A stretch of DNA of 64,000 bases from the NCBI RefSeq assembly GCF_910591885.1, contig NC_063284.1, forward strand, positions 124,001 to 188,000, given 5' to 3'. Every line of letters begins with the position of its first letter. Position 1 is the first letter of the stretch. Below, piece by piece: positions 19,822-30,855 of the stretch. The notes beneath the pieces are model-generated. The model saw only the letters and a list, made by a program, of their open reading frames with translations, did not search any database and was not told the origin of the DNA. Source of the DNA: Bombus terrestris. Lineage: Eukaryota > Arthropoda > Insecta > Hymenoptera > Apidae. The position numbers and the translations under genes were made by a program.

Positions 19822-19891
19822 TATTGGGTTGACAACTAAGCGATTGCGGATTTTGTCATTACCACCAAATCACTTAGTTGCCAACCCAATA
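19822..19891. mobile_element. Mariner relic reduced to its two terminal inverted repeats
   Basis: A 66-bp element (19824-19889) flanked by TA on both sides. Its left end, TTGGGTTGACAACTAAGCGA, and the reverse complement of its right end, TTGGGTTGGCAACTAAGTGA, differ at only two of 20 positions. These ends are typical of mariner elements of bees and ants. Only about 20 bp separate the ends, so nearly the whole transposon has been lost. Confidence 0.9.
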
Positions 19892-21083
19892 GAATTATCC
19901 TTAGCGTTATATTTACCTGAATCTACGATCAAAACGTATCTTTACGTTACACTTCCAGATACAAAAATATCTTAGGCATCTCCGACCACATGAAACTCTA
20001 CATCCGTGGAACATGCGCTCCTCAGACAGCCGAATCTTGACAGGACAGAGACAAGATGTCGGTCATAAACTATGTAGCGTTCAGATCGACCATTCCGTCC
20101 GATAAACTATTCTAGTAGAAATATATTCTAATACTTTCAAATAAACTTTTCCTGTCCTCCATATAGTTTCAGTATCGTCTTACCAGAGGACAAATTTCCA
20201 AAGTTCCTCTCTCATATTGTTTAAGAAAGTGATATATAATACCAAATGTAAAAATATCGCGTACAAACTTTCCATGGCATTACTTTTCTTCGATGATAAC
20301 GATAATACATATATAGCTGGCCAAGGACATCGATCTTTGCAGATGTACTAATACTAAGGCTTAAAACTAACTCTAAAGCTAAGACTTCCGACAAGGAATA
20401 AGTTCCTCGTTGTCCCTTACCGACCAATCAACAGTCGAGTTTACGATAAACTTGATTTAAATCTTACAATTAAAACCTACTTGACAGTGAAGCTAAACTA
20501 AAGTTCAAATATTACATAGATACTATAATATAAGACACATTGTTACATTCCAACGAAATTTTTCAACTAAAATTATAAACACTTTGACAAATCGATTCTT
20601 CTATTTAATAACTTAATATTTAGAAGAATTGTACAGGAAAGCTTTCAACTTTTCGTTTTAAATTAAACGGTGCATCTTTGTAGAAAAATCGCTCACAAAA
20701 TAGACTTAGCCTAGATGAGCTAAGTTAATGGACTTAACTACGTAAGGCTACGTAATATTTTTCATCGAGCAACTGCCCGAGAAATGGAAGCAAGTATAAG
20801 AAATTACAGCGCATACCGAATACAACTCTACAGCTTTTACCGACACATAGAACGGTGCGCACATTTTCCCTAGAGTCGCCACGTATCCGCTCTCATTTTG
20901 TTCATAAATTTTACATCTACTTCGTATTTGAAAACTGACCTTAATTTTTGTACTTTTCTCTTTTCTACGTATACTTATTCGCTTCTCTGGAATCCTGTGC
21001 GCGCACGCGCACGCGTGTATGCCTGTCGTGTATGTAGTGAAACATGTGTTTTAACCTGTCAGCACGTGGAAGACTTATGCAGT

Positions 21084-21088
<5 letters not shown>
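19892..21088. other. Intergenic DNA upstream of DRG1
   Basis: No convincing gene. Short direct and inverted runs such as TAGATGAGCTAAGTTAATGG are present near 20710. Confidence 0.4.
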
Positions 21089-21121
<33 letters not shown>

Positions 21122-21126
21122 TATAT
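21089..21126 (+). repeat. (TA)n microsatellite
   Basis: An alternating TA run with one ACAT interruption, about 105 bp before the DRG1 start codon. Confidence 0.9.
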
Positions 21127-21230
21127 GTATTTCGATAATTTTGTAATGGAAGAACGTGAAAGGGCTTAAAAGAAATTTACTTAACTTAAATTATATCGCA
21201 AGTTAAAAGAGGTTTTCGTTTTCTATCAAT

Positions 21231-23155
21231 ATGAGTACCATATTGGAAAAGATCGCTTCGATCGAGGCCGAGGTAACCTTTATTTTATCTTCGTTCGTTT
21301 CACAGCGGCTTGCAAAAATTTCCAGCCATAATTAATTTTTAGCTTTATGTTCGAAAAACCATATCTAAAAGAATTACAAGTAATATTGGATATAAGAGTG
21401 TGATAAGTAAAAGAATATAGTATAATACACGAAGGATATATATGAATAATAAATAAATATTTGTATGCTTAACATTCTTTAAAACGTTGCTTTCAAAATA
21501 TAAATTGAACATTTATCTGATATTTCTTTGGAAACGTCTGGAAGTCGCTTTATATTCACACTCTATTAAGACATTTATTATAATATATCTTTGTCTGTAG
21601 ATGGCTCGCACCCAAAAGAATAAGGCTACGTCTGGTCACCTCGGTTTGTTGAAAGCTAAATTAGCCAAATTAAGACGAGAACTTATTACACCGAAAGGTG
21701 GCGGAGGTGGTGGGGAGCAAGGTTTTGAAGTAGCTAAAACTGGTGATGCTAGAATAGGTTTCGTTGGTACGTAATAAGGAAGTCTAAATCTAAAATCCGA
21801 ATGCGTAAAGCATAAAGTTTACAAACAGCCGATGAAGCAATCTTTCATTTCGCTTTGCTTGTTCCACAACGATTATAGGTTTCCCTTCTGTGGGTAAATC
21901 TACGCTTTTAAGTACTCTTGCTGGTGTTTATTCCGAAGTTGCAGCGTACGAATTTACAACTCTTACCACTGTTCCTGGTTGTATAAAGTATAAGGGTGCA
22001 AAGATACAGGTTCCCAATTAGTTACGACTATTTTACCATAGGTATACCTTTATATTACATATGGTATGAAACGTCAAATGTATCTTCCAGTTACTCGATC
22101 TACCAGGTATCATTGAAGGCGCGAAAGACGGTAAAGGACGTGGGAGACAAGTAATTGCAGTTGCAAGAACTTGTAGTTTGATATTTATTGTTCTGGATGT
22201 ACTGAAACCGCTTGGACATAAAAGATTAATAGAGCACGAATTGGAAGGTTTTGGACTTCGTTTAAATAAGCAGCCACCCAACATTACTTTCCGCAAAAAG
22301 GATAAAGGTGGCATTAATTTCCAAACCACGGTAATTGAACGGCAGGGAGAGGAGAAACATAGAGAACTACACGTGATACGATTCGTTTTAAATTTTGTAC
22401 AACTTAACTATCTCTTTGTATATCTTTCATTGTATCGGACAGAATCATGTGTAGCTTTTGTAAAATGGTTAGATAGTTGTGCGCAAGACTTTGTGCAAGA
22501 GAACTTAAGACGGTTGTATTATGTTCCAGTGCGCACAGTCGGAACTCGACTTAGAAACAGTGAAAAGTATTCTGTCCGAGTATAGAATACACAATGCGGA
22601 TATTACTTTACGATATGATGCCACATCCGACGATCTAATTGATGTTATCGAGGGAAATCGCGTCTACGTACCGTGTATTTATTTACTCAACAAAATAGGT
22701 AATTGCATTCGTTCGCGCGCGTGTAAGATCATTTAATCCTACTGTATTCCTTGAATCAATCTTAGACAATTTCTTAAATTTGAGGAGACTATGAGAGAAC
22801 TGTTGTTGACAGGAGGCATCAGTTATCCTTTCAATTTTGTGCTGAAAATTTGTTATCAATATTAAAAGTTTTTGTTTTAGTTGACACTAAAACTGAGATA
22901 GATGGATAGGTATATACAAAATTCGAGGACTGCGGCAGGGTTAAAATGATTGAGCTTGAATTACCGATGAGAATCTTCTTCATTTGATTTTTAGATCAAA
23001 TTAGCATCGAGGAACTAGATATAATTTATAAAATACCGCATTGCGTTCCTATTTCTGCTCATCACAAGTGGAACTTTGACGACCTCCTTGAAAAAATGTG
23101 GGAATACTTACAGTTGGTCAGAATGTAAGTAGCATTCAGGTCGATTGATTTCACT

Positions 23156-23200
<45 letters not shown>

Positions 23201-23556
23201 AATAAATCGTGCGTAATAATCGACACGTTTATTTGATTCTGATATTTAGCTATACCAAACCGAAGGGTCAACTGCCAGATTATAATTCTCCGGTAGTATT
23301 AAACAGAGAGAAACGGACGGTTGAAGATTTTTGTAATAAATTGCACCGATCTATCGCAAAAGAGTTTAAGTAGTAAGTATTCGCTCTAATTGCATTACTA
23401 ATGATTTATTCTTGACTGCCAACACATTTTTTATTTGTTTACCTTATTTTTAGTGCCCTTGTGTGGGGTTCGTCTGTCAAACATCAACCACAAAAAGTCG
23501 GAAAAGATCACATATTATGTGACGAGGATGTCGTACAGATTGTAAAAAAAGTATAA
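21231..23556 (+). CDS. DRG1: Developmentally regulated GTP-binding protein 1 (DRG1)
   Basis: Eight exons join in phase to give 367 residues plus stop, the same length as human DRG1: 21231-21272, 21601-21766, 21879-22009, 22091-22330, 22530-22698, 22995-23124, 23250-23372, 23454-23556. All introns are GT-AG. The product is a cytoplasmic Obg-family GTPase that binds translating ribosomes and, in other animals, works with the partner DFRP1/LEREPO4. Visible motifs are the P-loop GFPSVGKST (about 70-78), G3 LDLPGIIEGA (about 115), G4 NKID (about 246-249), and the C-terminal TGS domain starting near IYTKPKGQLPDY and ending in VGKDHILCDEDVVQIVKK. No disruption is seen. Introns are short (72-328 bp); one carries a 39-bp T run. 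The gene is tail-to-tail with the CEP131 gene. Confidence 0.97.
23158..23196 (+). repeat. 39-bp poly(T) in a DRG1 intron
   Basis: An uninterrupted T run in the intron between exons 6 and 7. No target-site duplication was seen around it, so a retroposon tail is possible but not shown. Confidence 0.8.
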
Positions 23557-23866
23557 TTTTTATCAAATATTCCGCGTACCGTTACTATTAATTAGATTTG
23601 AATTGATTTTTATAGACCGTCTTCTGTAATTAAAAGTGTCGTAATTTTGGAGTTTATTTTGTTTTTGTTCGTACAAAATTATGGAATATTTTGGTCAGAA
23701 TAGTGTAATATGAGATGCGTTAAAGACATACACAAGGAAAAGATATACAGATAGATATATTATACATATGTATATTGTACGAATAATAGTAGAAGTGGCT
23801 GAAAATGAAGTTTTTATCGAATAAGTGCGTAAATTATTAATAGGTACATAAATCATTTAAGACGGT

Positions 23867-23876
23867 TTTATTTATT
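23867..23876 (-). terminator. Polyadenylation signals for the CEP131 gene
   Basis: Two overlapping AATAAA signals on the minus strand, about 95 bp past the CEP131 stop. No canonical AATAAA was seen for DRG1 on the plus strand between the two stops. Confidence 0.6.
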
Positions 23877-23967
23877 TTATACGAAATGCATACCTAATCC
23901 TATCCGCATAAGTAAAAAAAAAGAAACACATATGATCGAATAAGTCACAAAACGACAACATTGTTAT

Positions 23968-26900
23968 TTATAAAGTTTTTAAAATATATTCCCTTCTCTG
24001 TTGGTCCAATAACTTTTCCAAATGTTGACATTTTAATTTGACGTCATCACGTTCTTTGGTCAAATTTTTGATCGTCAGTGCTTTTTGAGTCATTATCAGT
24101 TTTATTCTACAACGTGAAAACGGGGTGTACTTGATGATATTGATAAGCATCGAGGTATTGATTTTCATGATTAATTAAGATCGAACCTGCTGTGTAATTG
24201 AGTCATCGAGGTGTCTCTATTCGCATTGATACGAGTGATTTCATGATAAAGCGAAGCAATTTTCTCCTCCAATTCCCTTTTTTCCCCTTCGATTTCTTGC
24301 CTCGCTAATTTTTTCGAGTTGTCTCTTTCCATACTTAGCCGTTTGATTACCTAAAGGATACCCGTTTCTCATTCGGAACGTTCGGTAGCCAATGATTGAC
24401 GTACGACGAATTTCCATTGTAGAAAATATCCTACCTCGTTTGCGTTACTCAACTCGGATACGTATTCCTGCAACTTGTTTTCCGCGTGTTGCAACTGAAC
24501 ATCGGTTTTCTCCAGTTTATCCTTCGTCTGCATTAACTTAGTTTTATGAAGCTGTTCGTTATCTATCGCGGTTTGCAAGTCCATTTCGTACTTGTCCCTC
24601 AAAGATCTGAGAAACGGCACGATTGTGTATGTGTGTATGTATGTGTGTGTGTGTGTGTGTGTATTTTGGAGGTCGCTTAGGCCTCGAACGAGAATCAATA
24701 GCAAATTACCTACCTGAGCTTGCAATCAACGTTTCGTTCAAGCGTCGATCTTTCGTTTCGAAAATCTTTTTCTAAACGTTCGATGGCAAGTTCGATTTGT
24801 CGATCCCTCTCCTTGTTACACCCCTCTTTTATCTTACTCTCGGCTTGTTCAATTCGTAAGTTCTGTTCTCTCTTGTAATTGACCAACCAAGCTTCCCACT
24901 CAGCCTTCAGCGTTTCTTCGAGAGTCTTCTTCTCGTTCGAGTGTTGCTGCTTCAGAGTCTCGACCTCGCTCTAAAATTTCACGTCGATTCAAAGAAATCG
25001 ATGGAATCAACAGATATTCGAAGCTTTCGGTTCGACCTCCACCTGATACTGCGAATGATTTTTTTGCAAACTGGCCTGCATTTCGGCTTCTCGTTTAGCT
25101 TGTTCCTTGGTAAAGTTTTCTCTGTCGCGTTGCAACTCTTGGAAAAGTTTCGTTTGTTGTCCTTTAAATTGGCTTTCCTGCTCCTCCAGCTGCTCTTGGT
25201 ATCTAAAAAAGATCTGACATAAAGATCAATTGCACACAGCATTAGTCTAGTCTTTCAGAAGCAAAAGGTACAATGGCTTGCGAAACTATTTATACGCTTA
25301 TCGGCATCTTTTACGAACATATTACTCGTGTTATACGGAACATTTTGAAACGTTATTAGCGTTATAACGGCATCCAGCTATCATGACATGGTAGTAGTAA
25401 AAATTTTAAACGATTCTGAGAATGTATACAGAAGTTTCAAGATATTTGGTACGAGTATATATTTTGCAGAGACCGCAAAACTATTTAAAAACATACAATA
25501 GTGCACGACATTGATAAGTCTTAGTTTAGTATTCAATGAGGCCATCTTTAACGCTTGTTACATGCTTAAGGTGACTATTCACGTTGTATATTAATTTCTT
25601 ACCAGCTATAAGTTTACAGCAAATATGTTGCACAACATCTACGTACACATATATAAGTACACAGTTTCCCGATTAGGTTCAAATATAATCATAGCAGTCG
25701 CGTCTGATTAGCGTTGATAAAATTTCAAAATGTTTTTATATAACATTATATAAAATTAATTTCACACCTGGTCCACAAAATATTCTTCTCGTTGGCCAAC
25801 ATTCTCTCGTGACTGGCGATCAATTCTAGACGCAGTTGTTCCAACTGTTGATTAGAATGGCGTATTATACGCAATTCGGTGTCCTGTAGTTCTTTCATAT
25901 GTATATTTCTTAGCTTCTGAATTTCCTCGGCGTGTTGCTCCGTCATATTACGTAACTCGGGTTCCAAACCTTTCACAGTCATTTCCTTAAAATCGACGAA
26001 TCAAAATTACAAGTCGTTAAAAACTTTGATAAGCTTCGTAGCGATGCGTCGTATAAGTAAACCAGATAGTTGGAACCTTGATCTTTGTCGTTCTGGCCTC
26101 TATCCATCTCTCCCGTTTAATCTTCTCAGCGGCGGCAAAATGCTCTTTCGCTCGTTGCAACTCTACCGTATGCCTCTCTGTTGCAGCCTTCAAATCCCGT
26201 TGCATTTTTATTTCGATCTCTTTAACCCTCTGCGCCAACGAATTGCATTTCTCGGTCAAATCGGTTTTCTCTGAGATCAGCTGCTCGATAAACTTTTGAT
26301 GTCTTTTAACTATCCCCTTGTATTTCTCGTCCTGTTGCTGCAGTTTGGAGGCGCTGCTCTTCCTCTGACTTTCCAACCTGTCGCAAGCCAATCTCCTTTC
26401 CGTCTTTAATTGTTCTTTCAAGAGCGATATGGTAGCGTTCTTTTCTTCGAGTTGCAGCTGTGCCGTAGCTAAATCCTCTTTAAACGCATAGTGGCTATCG
26501 CTAGGGGCTGAAACAATGCTAAGAACAGGAAGAGTTTCCAAGTGTCAATTTACAAGCGGGTATAGCACTATGACTATACATGACTATACCCGCTACCTAC
26601 CTGTCATAGTTCACCACAGTTTTGTTAGTCAGTGGCTGCAGGTTACCAAATATCTCCCCAAATATGGTGGTGGCGTCTATCTCTGGTATATTTATCTTGG
26701 TATCATCCAAAGAACCTGTCGAATGCATACCTATTTTTATAGAAGCACAAGGAAAGAAAGCGAAAAGCTCTTAATACCGATGAAACACATTATTATCAGC
26801 TACCCTCTTCGAGTTTGGCCAAAAAAGACATTAGGTCGTCGTACACAGTTCCAGTTGCTACATATTTCTCTTCGGACTCGTCTTTCTCTGGTTTCAGCTG

Positions 26901-27322
26901 CAATTAGAAAGTTCGATCGATCGGATCGAGCCAAACGGATAGAAAGTTGATCGCATTGTTTCTCGAACCTGTAACTGATCGATTTCTGGAATCGTCACGG
27001 CAATGTCTTTCTCGAGATCACTGATCATACTGCAAAGCTTCTCGAACGAGCATGCAGTCGATTCGACGAAGTTTTGATTGCAGTCAGCATTCCCCATTTT
27101 CTCCATGATGACGTTGGAATCATCGTTGATTTCTCTTCTCTCGTACATAATATTCTCCTCTGTGAGTTTCTTTTGTCTGGACTCGACATATTTCGATAGG
27201 AGAGACTTGTTCACGGGTGGTTTCCCGTGGATCTTTGGATGGTCGATGTTAATCATAAAATACGGAACGGAAGGATTTGCCGTTGTTATGAAAGTTCGAG
27301 CAGGATCGTATTGACTGCCCAA
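23968..27322 (-). CDS. CEP131: CEP131/AZI1 (dilatory)-type centriolar satellite protein
   Basis: Ten exons on the minus strand join in phase: 27322-26969, 26897-26804, 26715-26601, 26518-26077, 25985-25768, 25202-25043, 24970-24714, 24606-24435, 24350-24187, 24106-23968 (stop). They give 704 residues. CEP131 is a coiled-coil protein of centriolar satellites and the ciliary transition zone; its fly homologue is dilatory. Identification rests on the C-terminal coiled coil. KIKEMTVKGLEPEL, RQIELAIERLEKDF, SLRDKYEMDLQ and the terminal CQHLEKLLDQQRR align in order with the vertebrate protein, including its ending. Vertebrate and fly proteins exceed 1000 residues, so this one is short at the N-terminus. 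The first exon opens without an ATG: the in-frame candidates are a Met at residue 23 (FMINIDHPK) or an unseen upstream exon. Every junction uses GT-AG. Confidence 0.92.
25271..25760. mobile_element. Palindromic Tc1-like element, copy within CEP131 intron
   Basis: It starts at a TA followed by CAATGGCTTGCGAAACTATT and shares ATTAGCGTTATAACGG, GAATGTATACAGAAGTTTC and GCAAAACTATTTAAA with the copies at 27.5 and 41.6 kb. The right half (for example TTGATAAAATTTCAAAATGTT near 25715) is the reverse complement of the left half type. It fills most of the 565-bp intron (25203-25767). No transposase is encoded. Confidence 0.75.
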
Positions 27323-27476
27323 GAGTTTTTCACCCCTTGTTTATAGGTGCGTTTGCGGTTGTCAAGACAATGTCAAGGTAACGCGATCAAATAACTTCAC
27401 CTTAAACTTTTGCTTTGGATAGAATAACTAGTGGAAGACTAAAACGAAATTCCATTTGATCGCAAACTTTATCAAC

Positions 27477-28508
27477 CGGCTCACGAAAATATTTCGATAC
27501 TTAGCTTACTTTGACATAGAAATGTTTCAAGTACATATCGTATACGCGTTATATAAAACATTTTGAAATTTCATCAGCACTGCAACGAGACACGACTATC
27601 GTTATTATATTGGTTAAATTTTACACGAATCTCAAAATGTATATAGAAATTATAAAATATTTATCGTGTCTAAACGTATGTTTGTGAAAAATTAGTGTAC
27701 AGCGTGAACAGCAGTCATCTTAAGCGTATAATATAATAAATGATATAATAAAATAATATGATCTCACCGAATACCGTTTATTAAACCGACGTTTATTAAA
27801 ATATAATTCACTGTTTGAATAGTTTTGCGGTATCTGTGAAACATGTATTCTTCCACTAAATATCTTGAAATTTCTACGTATACTATCCGATTTGTTTCAA
27901 ACTTTACCAATACAGTCGAATCCTGATAACACGAATCTCTGTAGCTCGAAACCCCCTATAAGGCTATACAATATTGTTTACTCCAAAAGAGTCTGACTCT
28001 AAAAGTCGAAATAAAATTTACTTTAACTCGAATTTTTTGTCACGTGTACAGATGCATTATTTTACCTTGAATTTAACTCGGATTTAAATCGAACGTAGGA
28101 TAGCCAGATCTCTGCAACTCCAAGTGTATCTATAGCTATGCTGTGTGTGTCAAAGTATATGAGAAATCAATCGTTCCACATTGTCTCCTTTCTTTTAATT
28201 ATTACACGTTTGTTCCAAACAACGTAAGACGACATCAAGCCGCGTATCCCTATTTCTTCTCTCTTCGATCACGTGCACGGTGACCACGGTAAATGGAAAT
28301 TTTGATAAATCGAAACCTCTAAAATTCGGAGATATTAACACTTTCCTCGAGGTTCCATCGCTGTTACAGGCTACCTAGGTTCGACTCGACTATAATCACG
28401 ATAGTCAAATGTTATAACAGTGCTAATGAAATTTCCAAATGTTTCGTATAACGTACGCAATATATTCACGAAAGATGTCTGCAAGTGTTCGAATATTTGC
28501 GTGAGCCG
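27477..28508. mobile_element. Palindromic Tc1-like element, copy with nested insertion
   Basis: The ends are inverted repeats: CGGCTCACGAAAATATTTCG at the left and, reversed, CGGCTCACGCAAATATTCGA at the right. The body has the family's arms (ATAGTTTTGCGG..., AGTGCTAATGAAATTTCC...). A second element interrupts it at 27913-28392. It lies between the CEP131 5' end and the Drep2 leader. Confidence 0.8.
27913..28392. mobile_element. Pogo/Tigger-like MITE nested in the palindromic element
   Basis: A 480-bp insertion flanked by TA on both sides. Its ends, CAGTCGAATCCTGATAAC and reversed TAGTCGAGTCGAACC, fit the CAGTCGA...GATAAC style of pogo-like elements, and the interior has ...GTAGCTCGAAACCCCC near the left end. 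Removing it rejoins sequence that matches the other family copies. There is no coding sequence. Confidence 0.6.
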
Positions 28509-29469
28509 CGTATATTTGTCTTTAGCTAGTACGCGACAGTATGAATATTTGAACGATAAAGATAAAGATAAATAAATAAATGGTGGATGAAGGTAGGGAT
28601 GGATAACAGAAAAATGATTCGTTGCAGCGATCGCGATTAACGCGCGTATCCCCTTGTCGCTAATTGTCCGTCGTCAACACTACGTATGCTTTATCTTTTA
28701 CGTATTTGTGTTTAGGTTCTTTAGCAATATTTGTTTTATTTCCATCACTTTGTATCATTTTTTGATACTTTTGTGTTTTCAATTTCAGTTCGTGATAACA
28801 ATGCAGTGCGCGTCGTGTCTATGCTTTATTTCGTTTAAGAATATATCGACGGGGCAGAGGGTAATGCAGAACTCGTACGTTACCGCGCTGGTGATTGCTA
28901 AAGGGTTGCTAGAGTGCAGGCAGCACCGTTTGGGGCGACCTGGCGAAGTGGGAATAGATCGTAGGGAACACGAGGAGATAGTGGTCGTCAGTCGGAAGAG
29001 AGTGGCGCGCGTGGGGCGAGGTTGCTGCGGGTGAACTCGTGGTGAGAAAGAGAGCCGAGGGTGAGGGTGAGGGTGAGAGTGAGGGCGAGGGCGAGGGCGA
29101 GGGCGAGGACGAGGGCGAGGGCGAGGGCGAGGGTGTCTGTACGTACACCGAGAGAGAATCGATCTAAAACTAGGAGTCGCCGCAGTAACCGCTGGGAGGA
29201 AGCCACTGTTACAATTTGCCCCCATATGCGCTAGTGAAATCTTAGATCGGGTAATTGTACGGCGAGAGAGCAGCCAGAATGAGGTGTTCCCGCGAGGTGG
29301 TCGCTCACGTTCGGCCCGCACGTTGATTCAAACTCACGCGATACGCCACGCCGATACCGAGCTGATACAGTGCGGAAATCCACCAAACGATTCACTCCGA
29401 ACTGAGGTTCTACACCGAAAAGAGAATAACAGACAAAGAGAGAGACAGGGAGGGAGGGAGGGAGGGAGG

Positions 29470-29503
<34 letters not shown>

Positions 29504-29643
29504 GAGAGAGGAAGAGGGAGAGAAATCGACACTGATAGAAAGAGAGGAAAAGGCACGAGGAGCGCGCCACAGACAGATAGATCGACTGCGAGAAGCGAGA
29601 GAAAGAGGAAGAAGTGGAAAAAGAGGAAGAGATAGATAGAGAT

Positions 29644-29718
<75 letters not shown>

Positions 29719-30275
29719 GAAAGAGAGACATAGAGGCAGAGAAGGATAAAGACAGACAGATAACGAGAGGGTGGAAGTGAAAGAGAGATAGAGAGAGGAA
29801 GGGAGAGAGAGAATAAGAGCGAAATCGAGAGTGTGAGAGACGGAGAGGGACGAAGAGAGAAAGAGAAACGGTGTCGCATCGCAAGGTGTTTCGGTATACG
29901 GTGCACGAGACGGAGAAACGTTCGCGAGAAGATCGCGAGAGGTTCGGATCGAAGGAAAAACAAGCAAGCGGGCAGGTAGAGAGGCGAAAGACCAAGAGGA
30001 GAAAGGGCAAGAAACGCGCGGATCCAAGAAAAATCGAGAGAAACGGGCCGAGAAAGGGAAAGAGAGAGAGAGAGAGAGAGAAGGAGCGGGAGCACGAGAG
30101 AAAGAGAAAGGGAGAAAGAGAGAGAGAGAGAGAGAGAGAGCGCAAGCAAGGGTGGGCGGACAGTAGTGCACGAGAGCATCCCGTCGCCACGATAATGCGA
30201 CGTGCAGCTTCTTTGCTCGTTCCTTCTGAATAAGTGCTTGCTGGGACGGTCCCTTACCTGCAGGGATATGACGTA
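28509..30275 (+). promoter_or_regulatory. GA-rich 5' region of the Drep2-type gene
   Basis: Includes GAGGGC/GAGGGT hexamer repeats at 29052-29136 and long (GA)n tracts at about 29470-29710 and 30060-30142. Strand asymmetry is extreme: the plus strand is almost all purine for over 700 bp. GA tracts are binding sites for GAGA-type factors at insect promoters, so this is probably the promoter and/or untranslated leader. The long frames on both strands here are repeat artefacts. Confidence 0.55.
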
Positions 30276-30276
30276 A
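30268..30276 (+). promoter_or_regulatory. Minimal upstream ORF overlapping the Drep2 start
   Basis: ATGACGTAA (Met-Thr-stop) is followed by ATGG sharing one base with the stop (TAATGG). If the transcript is as modelled, ribosomes would terminate exactly at the Drep2 start codon. Confidence 0.45.
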
Positions 30277-30750
30277 TGGCAAGAGAGGTACGCATTTCTA
30301 TTACATTCTCATATTCTTATTACCGATCGTTTTTGTACAACCGCGAGCTCGTTGCATCCACCGCCTGTCCTCTCCTTCTCATCTCTTCATCTCCGTAGCC
30401 CCGAATTTTTATCCCGAATTTTTCTCCACGATCCTACAAGACGGTCTCGTTTGCTCTATTTTTTATTATCCTCCTAATGTACGCACCTTCCTCGCGAGTG
30501 TACCATCCATGTCGAAATGCTTGTCAACCAGTTACGCATTCGCGTCACGGACTCACGCGTACGCACGCATAGATTATGATAACCGTACAATTTTGGTAAA
30601 CGAAAATATCGCATACCTTCCGCTACTGGTGCATTCGTCTAGGTCTAGATTATCTAGTGCTCGTTCACGTTCGTCCGTTTCCTATGTCTTTCGATCGTCG
30701 TTCTTATCCGCGAAACACTATCCTGTATTTCTCTTTCTCTTTCTCCCTCC

Positions 30751-30782
<32 letters not shown>

Positions 30783-30822
30783 GTTTCTCTCTTTTTCTTT
30801 CTGTCCCTCTCTTCCTCTTTCC

Positions 30823-30855
<33 letters not shown>

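Noticed and set aside
22178..22585. DRG1 reading through the intron at 22331-22529
   Set aside because: The intron is 199 bp, not a multiple of three, and splicing restores the conserved DRG1 sequence exactly.
28785..30282. Ser/Leu-rich frames of up to 319 residues on the minus strand
   Set aside because: They are translations of CT/GA microsatellites with no domain.
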